Positions 9,374 through 17,001 of a DNA stretch of 64,000 nt are shown here, piece by piece. Both the position numbers and the translations under genes were made by a program. Source of the DNA: Pseudomonas sp. CCC3.1 (lineage in GTDB: Bacteria > Pseudomonadota > Gammaproteobacteria > Pseudomonadales > Pseudomonadaceae); assembly GCF_034347405.1 (NCBI RefSeq), contig NZ_CP133778.1, positions 4,092,001-4,156,000 on the forward strand. The letters run 5' to 3'. The notes under the pieces were generated by a model. The model did not search any database and was not told where the DNA came from. It worked only from the letters and a program-made list of their open reading frames with translations. Every line of letters begins with the position of its first letter. Within the stretch, counting starts at the first letter, position 1.

Positions 9374-9415
9374 TAATCGCAAGATAACTTATCGTGAAGG
9401 CATATGAGGTGGTAA

Positions 9416-9499
9416 ATGGCCGTCGAAGTGGTATACCGCAGCAGCCGAGATCTGGAGCGTTTGTACATTGTTTTGCGGACTAGCGGACTGCCTAGATAG
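9416..9499 (+). pseudogene. yebG: yebG 5' fragment (gene disrupted by island)
   Basis: The first 17 codons (MAVEVVYRSSRDLERLY) of a YebG-family SOS gene, preceded by GAGGTGG and the LexA box. After codon 17 the frame reads island sequence and stops at 9497-9499, giving a 27-aa product. The missing remainder begins at 51542. Joining 9416-9468 to 51544-51748 restores an 85-codon frame plus stop, which shows the point of insertion. Confidence 0.9.
9473..9495 (+). repeat. Left terminal inverted repeat of the island
   Basis: TTGCGGACTAGCGGACTGCC begins 5 bp inside the left junction. The right end, read inward, has TTGCGGAGTGGCGAACCTGC, a clear imperfect match. CTGCCTAG recurs at 9488, 9593 and 9618, suggesting several recombinase-binding sites at this end. 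Confidence 0.5.
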
Positions 9500-9732
9500 G
9501 CCATTGGTCGGGGTAGCTGCATCTAAAACTGTCGTAGTATCAGCAGCTTAAGTATCCAGATGGAGAAATATTGTCCTTCGAAACCAATTATCCTGCCTAG
9601 TTTTCGCTTTTGCCACCCTGCCTAGTTAGCTCGTAGGGCTTTAGCGCAACAGTTCGCAAGATTCATCGGCCAGCATTTGATTTGAACAAATGCTTTCTCA
9701 TACACGCTGGACAGACAGACGACGAGGCCAAA

Positions 9733-9999
9733 ATGGCAGTTGAGACTCTTTATCGCAGTACCCGAGACCTGGAGACTACTTTTGTGGATCGCAAACTCGC
9801 TGATGCGCATGATCAAATGCTTGAGCTGGCGGAGCTGCTGACGGACACACTGATGAAGCATGTACCGGGGCTATCTGAGAAACACGCAGAGGATGTGAGC
9901 ATCTACATGGCTAAAAATCGCTCAGTGTTTGCAGCAGCTTTCAAAAACAATGTGGGCGCTTTGAGCGAGCTTTCTGAAGCCACTGGTACTGAAGGATGA
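9733..9999 (+). CDS. Island-borne YebG-family protein
   Basis: An 88-aa YebG-family protein (MAVETLYRSTRDLETTFVDR, then HDQMLELAELLTDTLMKHVP, then VSIYMAKNRSVFAAAF). It is homologous along its whole length to the disrupted host yebG (residues shared: MAVE-YRS-RDLE, MLELAELL, IYMAKNR-VFA-AFK) but clearly diverged, so it is not a duplicate of the local gene. Family role: SOS-induced DNA-damage response protein of unknown mechanism. It sits 260 bp inside the left junction and downstream of the intact host LexA promoter, so it may take over yebG expression after integration. No LexA box of its own was seen. Confidence 0.85.
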   Translation: MAVETLYRSTRDLETTFVDRKLADAHDQMLELAELLTDTLMKHVPGLSEKHAEDVSIYMAKNRSVFAAAFKNNVGALSELSEATGTEG

Positions 10000-10130
10000 A
10001 ATAGGTCAGAGCCTTCGAACGTGATTGACCGTTTAGTAAGCGTTTGGAGCTTATGCAAACTAAGCTCCAGCGTAATGGGAATGTTTGGAATATTTTTAAA
10101 ATTACAACCCCCTCGGGAGTGTTTGGTCGC

Positions 10131-10586
10131 TTATCGCTTCAGCCAATAACGGTCGACTGTGGCGCGACTGACACCCAGTCTACGAACGATCTCCATTTTT
10201 GCTAATCCTTCGGTTTGCAAAGTCTGGATGGCCAAACGATTATCTTCTGCCCGCTTTCCACGTACCCCGCGGCTCGCACCATGATTGATAACACTACTCA
10301 GCAGGCCAGCTCCGACAAGTCGGTTTAAATCACGTTCTTGCTGATGCCGATAGGCTTCAAGGTCGATACCAACCATGCGCGCCTCCACAGCCATAAGCAC
10401 AAGGCTGAGGGAGATGCCTAGGCATTCGCATAAAGAATAGAGTTTGAGAACAGAAATGGCCAGGCGTCCTTGTTCGACCTTGGCAAGATGATCTCGATTT
10501 AGGACTTGTGCACAGCCCTCTCGACTGAGCCCAGCAGCAACCCGGACTTCCCTTATGACCTGCCCCAAAGCCTCCAAATAATCCAT
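10131..10586 (-). CDS. HTH regulator: XRE domain plus C-terminal recombinase-type HTH
   Basis: A 151-aa protein. Residues 1-65 form a Cro/CI (XRE) helix-turn-helix (LGQVIREVRVAAGLSREGCA, KVEQGRLAISVLKLYSLCE). Residues about 115-150 form a second HTH like that at the C-terminus of serine resolvases (NRLAIQTLQTEGLAKMEIVR, GVSRATVDRYWLK). It has no catalytic domain. Probably controls island genes, such as excision or the adjacent left-end genes; that is inference from position. Confidence 0.75.
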   Translation of the reverse strand: MDYLEALGQVIREVRVAAGLSREGCAQVLNRDHLAKVEQGRLAISVLKLYSLCECLGISLSLVLMAVEARMVGIDLEAYRHQQERDLNRLVGAGLLSSVINHGASRGVRGKRAEDNRLAIQTLQTEGLAKMEIVRRLGVSRATVDRYWLKR

Positions 10587-10771
10587 CTCTCTTCCGTGTA
10601 CTCACAAAAGAGAGAATAAAGCCATGCTTTGACGCATCACATCGTGGGGGTATAAAATGCATATATAGCGCGTAAGCTTGGAATCCTCATCCTTCCAGGA
10701 ACGTTCTACAAATCCTCAAACACTCACAACGCAGTCGAGATGAGTCCTGCGATACCGAATATTTTTCCACT

Positions 10772-11317
10772 GTGAGTGTACGAGCGGCACGGACTGAATC
10801 GGGAATGGGTTGGCAATTGATATACATACTTGACCCTGCAGAACGTAAAGTTTTCACTAGGACACACTGTGAACTAGAGGGGGTGGGATTTCTTATCACC
10901 ATTACCTCAGCCCAGACAGAGATGAGTGATCGCGCTGCGATGGTCAGCTGTGCGTATGAACTTCAGTACTATATGAATGCTGCTCCTGACGTTGTCATCA
11001 GTCACGTGCAGATGCTGTGCCCACCAGCCCTGACCCGTTCCGGCAGATGGAGTTTGGAGGACCTGGACCAAATTATTTGCTTCCAAGGCATAGCAACTCA
11101 AGAAAGTGCTGTTGTATATCGCACCTCTCGCGGTGTTTACAAAATGGGAGAGCTGGACCTTCGCAAAAAAAAGACATCACAGGTGTGGTTCTCGAAAAAG
11201 CGCTTGGAAAATCACCGCCCTAGGATATCAGTGCCGGCTCCCAAATCAGCCAGTCACCAGATGTACGCTCCCCTCTACCTGAGGCGCAAGTCGACGATCA
11301 GACCCAAGTTCGCTTAA
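10772..11317 (+). CDS. Hypothetical protein, left end of island
   Basis: 181 aa from GTG 10772; ATG 10805 (MGWQLIYILDP) would also work and leaves a 170-aa protein. Not recognised. No signal peptide or membrane span; the C-terminal third is strongly basic (LRKKKTSQVWFSKKRLENHR, YLRRKSTIRPKFA), which suggests nucleic-acid contact. Followed closely by another short ORF with a good ribosome site. Confidence 0.5.
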   Translation: MSVRAARTESGMGWQLIYILDPAERKVFTRTHCELEGVGFLITITSAQTEMSDRAAMVSCAYELQYYMNAAPDVVISHVQMLCPPALTRSGRWSLEDLDQIICFQGIATQESAVVYRTSRGVYKMGELDLRKKKTSQVWFSKKRLENHRPRISVPAPKSASHQMYAPLYLRRKSTIRPKFA

Positions 11318-11348
11318 GTCTCGTGGCTCCTTACCGAGGAGCTTTCTG

Positions 11349-11564
11349 ATGTCAGATTTCAAACGTGCCGCCGAAGCTCTGTCGGATGCCCGCGAAATTG
11401 TCGTATGTTGGCGCCGATTGAAAACTGACCCAATGGGTCAGTTTTCGGTCAGCGGCAACAGATTAGGTTGGATTTTACTTTCCTGGACGCGCCTATTGTC
11501 TAGTCGCGGACTCGACAGTGGTTGTTATGGCGGCCTCCTCCCGCCAGTCAAAGTTTGTTGTTAG
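11349..11564 (+). CDS. Short hypothetical ORF with strong ribosome site
   Basis: 71 aa (MSDFKRAAEALSDAREIVVC...). GAGGAG lies 6 bp before the ATG, and the gene follows the previous ORF by 31 bp. A 12-bp-arm perfect inverted repeat (11420-11446) interrupts it, so the original gene may have been longer and broken by an insertion. Not recognised. Confidence 0.35.
   Translation: MSDFKRAAEALSDAREIVVCWRRLKTDPMGQFSVSGNRLGWILLSWTRLLSSRGLDSGCYGGLLPPVKVCC
11420..11446. repeat. Perfect 12-bp inverted repeat, possible IS-end relic
   Basis: GAAAACTGACCC-AAT-GGGTCAGTTTTC. The arm resembles the ends of IS21-family elements (from memory), so this may be a scar where two ends meet. It could equally be an operator. 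Confidence 0.45.
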
Positions 11565-11742
11565 AAGAGGATTTTCTCCTACTTTGGTTAACGCTTTATG
11601 TGGTATCCACGATAGCAAAAGGGTCAAAATAAGGCCCAAGGATGGGCTGATGTTAGACACTTTTTTGTTTGAAAAAGGATTGGTTATCTGGTTCGCACCG
11701 CACGCCACTGGTCTTCCTCTAGATGATTCGCAGATGCAGTGA

Positions 11743-12018
11743 CATCGGGTATGCGGAAGAAGGCCCCCGATAGGTAGAGCACCTAATTATAAAGCTCAGC
11801 AGCTTAGCGTATGTTTAGGATGTCAATGTTTTATTATTAACAGAAGCCATTTATCATTCTGGAAATATCGATATTCAGAATATTCGAATTTCTTGACTTC
11901 GGATATGCCTAAGAGTGAATCTTCATTCGCTGTTATCCGTAAACAGGCTGAACAGGCGAAAAACTATAAGGATTTTGTCTTTGGGTAATTAGTCGGAATA
12001 GGCGGCAATTTAATATCA
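11743..12018. other. AT-rich spacer with one tiny ORF
   Basis: No supported gene. A 27-codon ORF (MPKSESSFAVIRKQAEQAKN..., 11905-11988) is present with GGAT before its ATG; it looks like the end of a degraded reading frame. Confidence 0.3.
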
Positions 12019-12222
12019 ATGACTAATTTTCGAAAACGCTCTATTGACGAGTTTGATATTATAAGCAAGGCTTTTGAGAGGCTGGTAAACAACGTGCCCC
12101 GTAATCATAAAAATTTAGAAATGCAGCGCAAAGCCAAGGTAGAATTCACGTTGTCCGCCGTAGACGACGAGACTGGTAGGTCTCGATCCCTCATAGCTCG
12201 ATCAAATACTAAATATTATTAA
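12019..12222 (+). CDS. Small hypothetical protein, first of in-frame pair
   Basis: 67 aa, basic and helical (RKRSIDEFDIISKAFERLVN). Not recognised. Its TAA stop is followed at once by GTG of the next ORF in the same frame, so the two may be one 153-codon gene with a stop, or two coupled genes. Confidence 0.4.
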   Translation: MTNFRKRSIDEFDIISKAFERLVNNVPRNHKNLEMQRKAKVEFTLSAVDDETGRSRSLIARSNTKYY

Positions 12223-12480
12223 GTGAGGGATATAGTTTTAAAAAATGGAAAAAGAAAATTGCCTCAACGTGGTGAGGCTGCCAAAAAAATTGAAGAGATA
12301 AAACAAGAAAACATTGATCTTAAGAAGCGCTTTGAGTTAGCACTTGAGTCTCACGCCCAGATGCTGTTCGAGAGAACAAGAGCTGAGCGGGAGGCCGGGA
12401 AGTGGCTGAAGGCTTACAGGTCTTTACAAGACCAACAACAAGGCGGCAGTAAGATTTTCTCTGCAGTATTCGACAAGTAA
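12223..12480 (+). CDS. Small coiled-coil hypothetical protein, second of in-frame pair
   Basis: 85 aa from GTG 12223, immediately after the previous stop. Residues 18-75 are a charged heptad-like helix (AAKKIEEIKQENIDLKKRFE, HAQMLFERTRAEREAGKW), predicted coiled coil. Function unknown; coiled-coil accessory proteins are common beside tyrosine-recombinase modules, but this one lies at the opposite end of the island. Confidence 0.45.
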   Translation: MRDIVLKNGKRKLPQRGEAAKKIEEIKQENIDLKKRFELALESHAQMLFERTRAEREAGKWLKAYRSLQDQQQGGSKIFSAVFDK

Positions 12481-12737
12481 TTGCCCTATGGCGGCGCCAT
12501 TTCGATGATGTCAATCTCAAAGTAGTAAATCTGCGGAGCGCCACTTGGGAGCATGAATTTGGCGACATATTAAAATTTAAGGCTTTCCTGACTGCTCTGC
12601 TAAAAACACCCTCCTGAACGAACACTTTTAATAGTCTGAATTTGAGCGCTTTATATTGCTACCAAAGATTTTGAACGGGGCATTATTTGAAGGCATCAAA
12701 TATTATTCGCACGTTCATTATTTTTAATAATGTAAAT

Positions 12738-13412
12738 CTAGCGTTTTTCTAGAACATATCCCACGCCTCTAAGTGTGTGAATTAACTTACTCTCAAAAGG
12801 GTCGTCCATCTTGGCTCTAAGTCTTCTTATGGAAACCTCAACGACATTAGTGTCGCAGTCAAAATTCATATCCCACACTTGGGATATGATTTGTGTGCGG
12901 CTCAGAACAATGCCCGTATTCCGCATTAGATAGTGCAGCAGAGCAAACTCCTTTGTTGTTAAGTCTATACGCTGACCATCTCTGAACGCTCTGTGGCGGC
13001 TTTGATCCAACTCAAGGTCAGCTACGCGAATGATTTCTACAGATGCAGCACTATCCGACCTACGCATCAATGCGCGAACTCGAGCAAGCAATTCGGGGAA
13101 TTCGAAGGGTTTAATTAGGTAGTCATCAGCTCCATTCTCCAAACCTCTGACTTTATCGATTAGTCGGCTGCGGGCAGTGAGCATCATAATACGCGAAGAG
13201 CAATCTTTCCGTCGTAATAGTTCTAGAACTTGCCAGCCATCCATCTCTGGAAGATTGATATCTAGAATAATGAGTTCGTACATGTGCTGCTTGGCCAGAA
13301 ATAGCCCGTCAGAGCCGGTATGTACGCAATCCACTACATATCCGCACTCAGTGAGGCCCTGGCGTACATATTCAGCAGTTTTTACTTCATCCTCAATTAC
13401 CAGAATTCGCAT
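12738..13412 (-). CDS. CopR/CzcR-family response regulator, orphan
   Basis: 224-aa OmpR-class regulator: receiver domain with acidic pocket E8/D9, phosphoacceptor D51 (LIILDINLP) and a winged-helix DNA-binding domain (TTKEFALLHYLM, NVVEVSIRRLRAKMDD, IHTLRGVGYVLEKR). About as similar by eye to the regulators at 27920 and 31850 as they are to each other, with an almost identical recognition helix. No sensor kinase follows; the next 250 bp downstream hold no gene. It may be phosphorylated by one of the two kinases elsewhere in the island. A related arrangement (regulator, OprD porin, czcCBA) is known from P. putida metal loci (from memory). Confidence 0.9.
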   Translation of the reverse strand: MRILVIEDEVKTAEYVRQGLTECGYVVDCVHTGSDGLFLAKQHMYELIILDINLPEMDGWQVLELLRRKDCSSRIMMLTARSRLIDKVRGLENGADDYLIKPFEFPELLARVRALMRRSDSAASVEIIRVADLELDQSRHRAFRDGQRIDLTTKEFALLHYLMRNTGIVLSRTQIISQVWDMNFDCDTNVVEVSIRRLRAKMDDPFESKLIHTLRGVGYVLEKR

Positions 13413-13518
13413 TGGATTTTGTCTCGATATTACTCAGCAGTTTTAACCACGCAAGTGCGCAGTCATCATTGGGGGGAATGGTAAATCAAAACTAACTGTC
13501 CGTGGCTTAAATAACGGA

Positions 13519-13537
13519 CTTGTAATTGTTAAGCAAT
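13519..13537 (+). promoter_or_regulatory. Candidate CopR/CzcR box before small ORF at 13620
   Basis: CTTGTAATTGTTAAGCAAT: a weaker match to the island-wide motif ATTGTAATT-N6-TCAT, oriented toward the 13620 ORF, 100 bp upstream of it; it also lies 107 bp before the divergent regulator gene. Confidence 0.4.
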
Positions 13538-13619
13538 ACGCTTGATAACCTCGCAGTTTAATGTGTCGCCATCTGGGTTTGTCAATTGCGGACCCTCCCC
13601 CATTAGGTGAATTTACCTT

Positions 13620-13769
13620 ATGAAATATTGGGTTGTTCTATTTGTCGTGGTCGCTCTGTTCCGTTCAGATGATGGGGTCGACTCTCACGTTGAGGACGTG
13701 GGCCACTGGTGCAGCCATGAACTCCATCGGGATGCCATGCACATCCTTGAACAGGTATTGGAATTTTAG
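13620..13769 (+). CDS. Small His-rich membrane or secreted peptide
   Basis: 49 aa, with AGGTGA 8 bp before the ATG. A hydrophobic N-terminus (MKYWVVLFVVVALF) looks like a signal anchor; the rest contains five His and one Cys (DSHVEDVGHWCSHELHRDAM), suggesting metal binding. A metal-linked periplasmic role is inferred from composition and position only. Confidence 0.5.
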   Translation: MKYWVVLFVVVALFRSDDGVDSHVEDVGHWCSHELHRDAMHILEQVLEF

Positions 13770-13771
13770 TA

Positions 13772-13797
13772 AAAAAAAACGCCCCGAAGGGCGTAAA
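13772..13797 (-). terminator. Terminator for the leftward oprD-like gene
   Basis: ACGCC-CTTCGG-GGCGT on the minus strand followed by a run of nine T. Lies 110 bp after the porin stop. Confidence 0.75.
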
Positions 13798-13908
13798 ATA
13801 TTCACCTTTTACCAAAGGAGCATTTAAGCAACTCAAGGTGAATTCGTTGAACTAGCGATTTGCTTTTCAGAAGTTTCGGCTGGAGGAGTAGCAGAGCAAC
13901 GCAATAGC

Positions 13909-15255
13909 TTATAGTACCGAAAGTGGGTATTCAACGATCAGGCGCACTTCATCCAAATCCGATTCGAAAGCAGTTGCTCGTGTATTTGCTTGGCGCAATC
14001 TCAAAGAAAGGTCTTTGGCAGCTCCTGTTTGCACTACGTATTTAACCTCAATGTCACGCTCCCAACGTTTTTGATTGGTGAGCGGATTGCCATTGTCATC
14101 GGTACGCATGTAAAACTGATTGGCATTAGAGTAGTCCGCGCCAGAGCCTTTGGCATAGCGAGTCATGAACGAAAGGCCTGGAATACCGTAGTCGGTCATG
14201 TTTAGGTCGTAGCGCAGCATCCAAGAGCGTTCTTTTGGCGAGTTGAAATCGCTGTACTGAATTGAGTTGTCGACGAATATCGAGTCTGATTGACGTAAAT
14301 AGTCGAAATCGTCATCGCCATTGTTACGCTGATGCGACAGTGCGAGGGTGTGTGCACCATACCTGACGCCGAGCTTGGCGCTCCAGATATTATTATCGAA
14401 CTCACCCAAACGCTTCTTGCCTTCGTCAACAGCTTTATAGTAATTAAAGCCGCTGATCAGGGTCAAATCATTGCTAAGCGGGTAGGAGACGCTTGTCCCG
14501 GCGTAGTATTGATTCCATACATCTTTTAGCTGGCTGGCATAGAGACTTACAGTAACACTGTCGTTGACCTTGTAATCGCCGCCACCGTAACCGATCCAAG
14601 GCGAGTTGACTGGGCCGCCATAGAAGGTCACGAAGTTATCGTTCAGGTCGCTGGATACTGGTTGGCTCATCGCGTGTAGTCTGCCACCCTGCAGGGTGAG
14701 GCCTTGCATGCTGGTGTTTTCAACCGTTACACCGCGGAAGCTTTCTGGCAGTAGACGTGCGTCTCCTGATGCAACGACTGGTGTCGCTGGGAAGACATCA
14801 CCCAATTTCACTACGGTATCGAACAGGCGGACTTTGGCAGCCCCCCCAACCTTCGTGTATTCATCACGGGCCTGGCCCTTTCCATCAACTGGCAACACAT
14901 CGAAGGAGCTTCGGCCGCCGTTACGGCCATCGCCTGTATCGAGCTTGAGGCCGATCATAGCGAAGGCATCTAAACCAAAGCCGACGGTGCCTTGGGTGAA
15001 GCCCGAGTTGAATTTAGAAATTATCGCATGCGCCCAAGCTTCAGAATATCCGTTGGTGTTTCCCTTGCCGCTATTGAACGTTGGCGCAGAAGAGCTGCGA
15101 TTATCACGATTGAAATAGAAGTTTCGGTTTAAAACAGTGAGGCTGCTACCGTCAATAAAACCTTCTGATGACTTATCTTCCGCGTTTGCTATAGCTGTAT
15201 AGCTTATGGAAAAAGCAGAAGCTGCCAACACACACAACGGTACTTTAATTTTCAT
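13909..15255 (-). CDS. OprD-family outer-membrane porin
   Basis: 448 aa with a signal peptide ending IANA and a mature start EDKSSEGFIDGSSLTVLNRN, typical of OprD. Includes SEAWAHAIISKFNSGFTQGT and GVTVENTSMQGLTLQGGRL, standard family landmarks, and ends in a strand LIVEYPLSVL. OprD porins take up basic amino acids, carboxylates or small peptides; substrate here unknown. Divergent from czcC across a 383-bp (or longer) intergenic region with regulator boxes for both sides. In P. aeruginosa metal-responsive CzcR represses oprD; whether this porin is induced or repressed by metals cannot be seen. Confidence 0.88.
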   Translation of the reverse strand: MKIKVPLCVLAASAFSISYTAIANAEDKSSEGFIDGSSLTVLNRNFYFNRDNRSSSAPTFNSGKGNTNGYSEAWAHAIISKFNSGFTQGTVGFGLDAFAMIGLKLDTGDGRNGGRSSFDVLPVDGKGQARDEYTKVGGAAKVRLFDTVVKLGDVFPATPVVASGDARLLPESFRGVTVENTSMQGLTLQGGRLHAMSQPVSSDLNDNFVTFYGGPVNSPWIGYGGGDYKVNDSVTVSLYASQLKDVWNQYYAGTSVSYPLSNDLTLISGFNYYKAVDEGKKRLGEFDNNIWSAKLGVRYGAHTLALSHQRNNGDDDFDYLRQSDSIFVDNSIQYSDFNSPKERSWMLRYDLNMTDYGIPGLSFMTRYAKGSGADYSNANQFYMRTDDNGNPLTNQKRWERDIEVKYVVQTGAAKDLSLRLRQANTRATAFESDLDEVRLIVEYPLSVL

Positions 15256-15381
15256 TTGATGCCCCTTTGATTACGGCAGCTTTTATTTTGATTTACCGAC
15301 ACGGCTATATTTTTTTTGTGGCCCGGCCGGGCACCTGCGTAGGACCTGACATGATAGTTGCAGATCAAAGATAACGGATTG

Positions 15382-15400
15382 GTGATAGAAAAATTACAAT
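15382..15400 (-). promoter_or_regulatory. Candidate CopR/CzcR box for oprD-like gene
   Basis: On the minus strand: ATTGTAATTTTTCTATCAC, oriented toward the porin gene and about 130 bp upstream of it. Matches the island motif except for the last base. Confidence 0.5.
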
Positions 15401-15525
15401 TTGGCAATCTAATTGTTATCTGTCGTATTTAAGGACGTTTTGTAGCTGCGGACTGATTTACTCAATAGCTTGTCCCGCGCGCAACTGGGCGGGAAATTTT
15501 AATGTCGAACGTACTTTCTAACGAA

Positions 15526-15544
15526 ATTGTAATTTTACAGCCAC
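15526..15544 (+). promoter_or_regulatory. Candidate CopR/CzcR box for czcCBA
   Basis: ATTGTAATTTTACAGCCAC, oriented toward czcC and 112 bp before its preferred start. The first half-site is perfect; the second is weaker (CCAC). The rest of the 15256-15638 intergenic region shows no further gene. Confidence 0.5.
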
Positions 15545-15656
15545 CCCACTGATAGCGATCGCTGATTAGAGTGCCATCACCTGATCCAGTGGAGCTTGGC
15601 GGCTGTAAATACGTTCTCGCCAAGCTTTATCAAAGTTTGTGCACGAGGACCATAAA

Positions 15657-16934
15657 GTGCCCTGGTATAATCACAACGTTTTATCTAAAACCTCTGTCTT
15701 TGTCTTTCCCTTGAGAGCCATTGCATTCTGTACGCTCCTTTCAGGAGCGATCGTGCCAGCCGCATTTGCTCAGAGTATTAGCCTGGCCGAAGCGCTTTCC
15801 ACTGCAATGGATGCTAACCCCGATCTTGCAGCTGCGCGTCAGGAAATCGGCATCTCGGAAGGAGTTCGCAAGCAAGCGGGACTCATCCCTAATCCTGAAA
15901 TTTCGTATGACGTGGAAGACACCCGTCGTAATACAAGCACGACCACAGTCACCCTTAGTCAGCCTTTAGAGTTGGGTGGCAAACGAAGTGCTCGTATCGA
16001 AGTTGCCACCTACGGTCAAACCGTCGCGCAGCTAGAGCTGGACCGACGAGTCAATAGTCTTCGTGCGGATGTTGTCCAGTTTTTCTACGCCGCCTTAAGG
16101 GCTCAGACAGGCTTGAACCTGGCAAAACAATCTTTGGAGCTCACCGAACGCGGTCTGCGCATAGTCGATGGTCGGGTGCGCGCCGGTAAGTCCTCACCGG
16201 TGGAGGCTACGCGCGCCCAGGTGCAGTTGGCTGAAGCCAAGTTACAGGTAAGGCGCGCTGAAACAGCGAAGTCAACGGCTTACCAGCAATTGGCCCAGGT
16301 AATAGGCAGCTCGGCTACTGCATTTGATCGTCTGGACTCGCCAAACCTATCTCCCGGCATTCCGCCGCAGGCCGCAGAATTATTGGCGAAGCTTGATCAA
16401 ACTGCAGAGATGCGACAGGCGCTTGCTCAAATAGACAAGAGCGATGCCTCACTCGGGTCGGAAAAGGCCCAACGTATCCCGAATCTCACTGTGAGTGTGG
16501 GTAGCCAATATGACCGGTCTGTTCGCGAGCGGGTCAACCTCGTGGGGCTGTCGATGCCTTTGCCGCTCTTTGATCGTAATCAGGGCAACATTCTTTCCGC
16601 TTCTCGCCGCGCAGATCAGGCCCGAGACCAACGAAACGCTGTAGAGCTAAGGCTACGCTCCGAAACCCAAACCGCAGTTAACCAGTGGGCTACCGCCATG
16701 CAAGAGGTCGAGTCTTACGACAAGACGATTCTGCCTTCAGCTCAACTGGCCGTGGATACCGCAACGCGTGGATTTGAGATGGGCAAATTCGGCTTCATCG
16801 AAGTGCTGGATGCGCAGCGCACCTTGATAGTCGCTCGTGGCCAGTACCTCGACTCGTTGGCGGCTGCAACCAATGCGCGTGCGCAGGTGGAAAGGGTTTA
16901 TGGCGACGTCGGATCGAATGCCAGTTTTCGCTGA
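15657..16934 (+). CDS. czcC: CzcC-type outer-membrane factor of metal RND efflux
   Basis: 425 aa from GTG 15657, which has GAGGA 8 bp upstream; another GTG at 15639 would add 6 residues. Signal sequence ends PAAFAQ, followed by ISLAEALSTAMDANPDLAAA, the usual TolC-family repeat start. Two outer-membrane-efflux repeats follow, with the marker RGFEMGKFGFIEVLDAQRTL. Forms the outer-membrane channel of the CzcCBA pump exporting Co, Zn and Cd. First gene of czcCBA; czcB follows after 67 bp. Confidence 0.92.
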   Translation: MPWYNHNVLSKTSVFVFPLRAIAFCTLLSGAIVPAAFAQSISLAEALSTAMDANPDLAAARQEIGISEGVRKQAGLIPNPEISYDVEDTRRNTSTTTVTLSQPLELGGKRSARIEVATYGQTVAQLELDRRVNSLRADVVQFFYAALRAQTGLNLAKQSLELTERGLRIVDGRVRAGKSSPVEATRAQVQLAEAKLQVRRAETAKSTAYQQLAQVIGSSATAFDRLDSPNLSPGIPPQAAELLAKLDQTAEMRQALAQIDKSDASLGSEKAQRIPNLTVSVGSQYDRSVRERVNLVGLSMPLPLFDRNQGNILSASRRADQARDQRNAVELRLRSETQTAVNQWATAMQEVESYDKTILPSAQLAVDTATRGFEMGKFGFIEVLDAQRTLIVARGQYLDSLAAATNARAQVERVYGDVGSNASFR

Positions 16935-17001
16935 ACGCCTAGACATTTTCCTCGGTACGCGTCTTTGAATAAGCCGCTACCTACGATCAGCAGGAGTAAC
17001 A

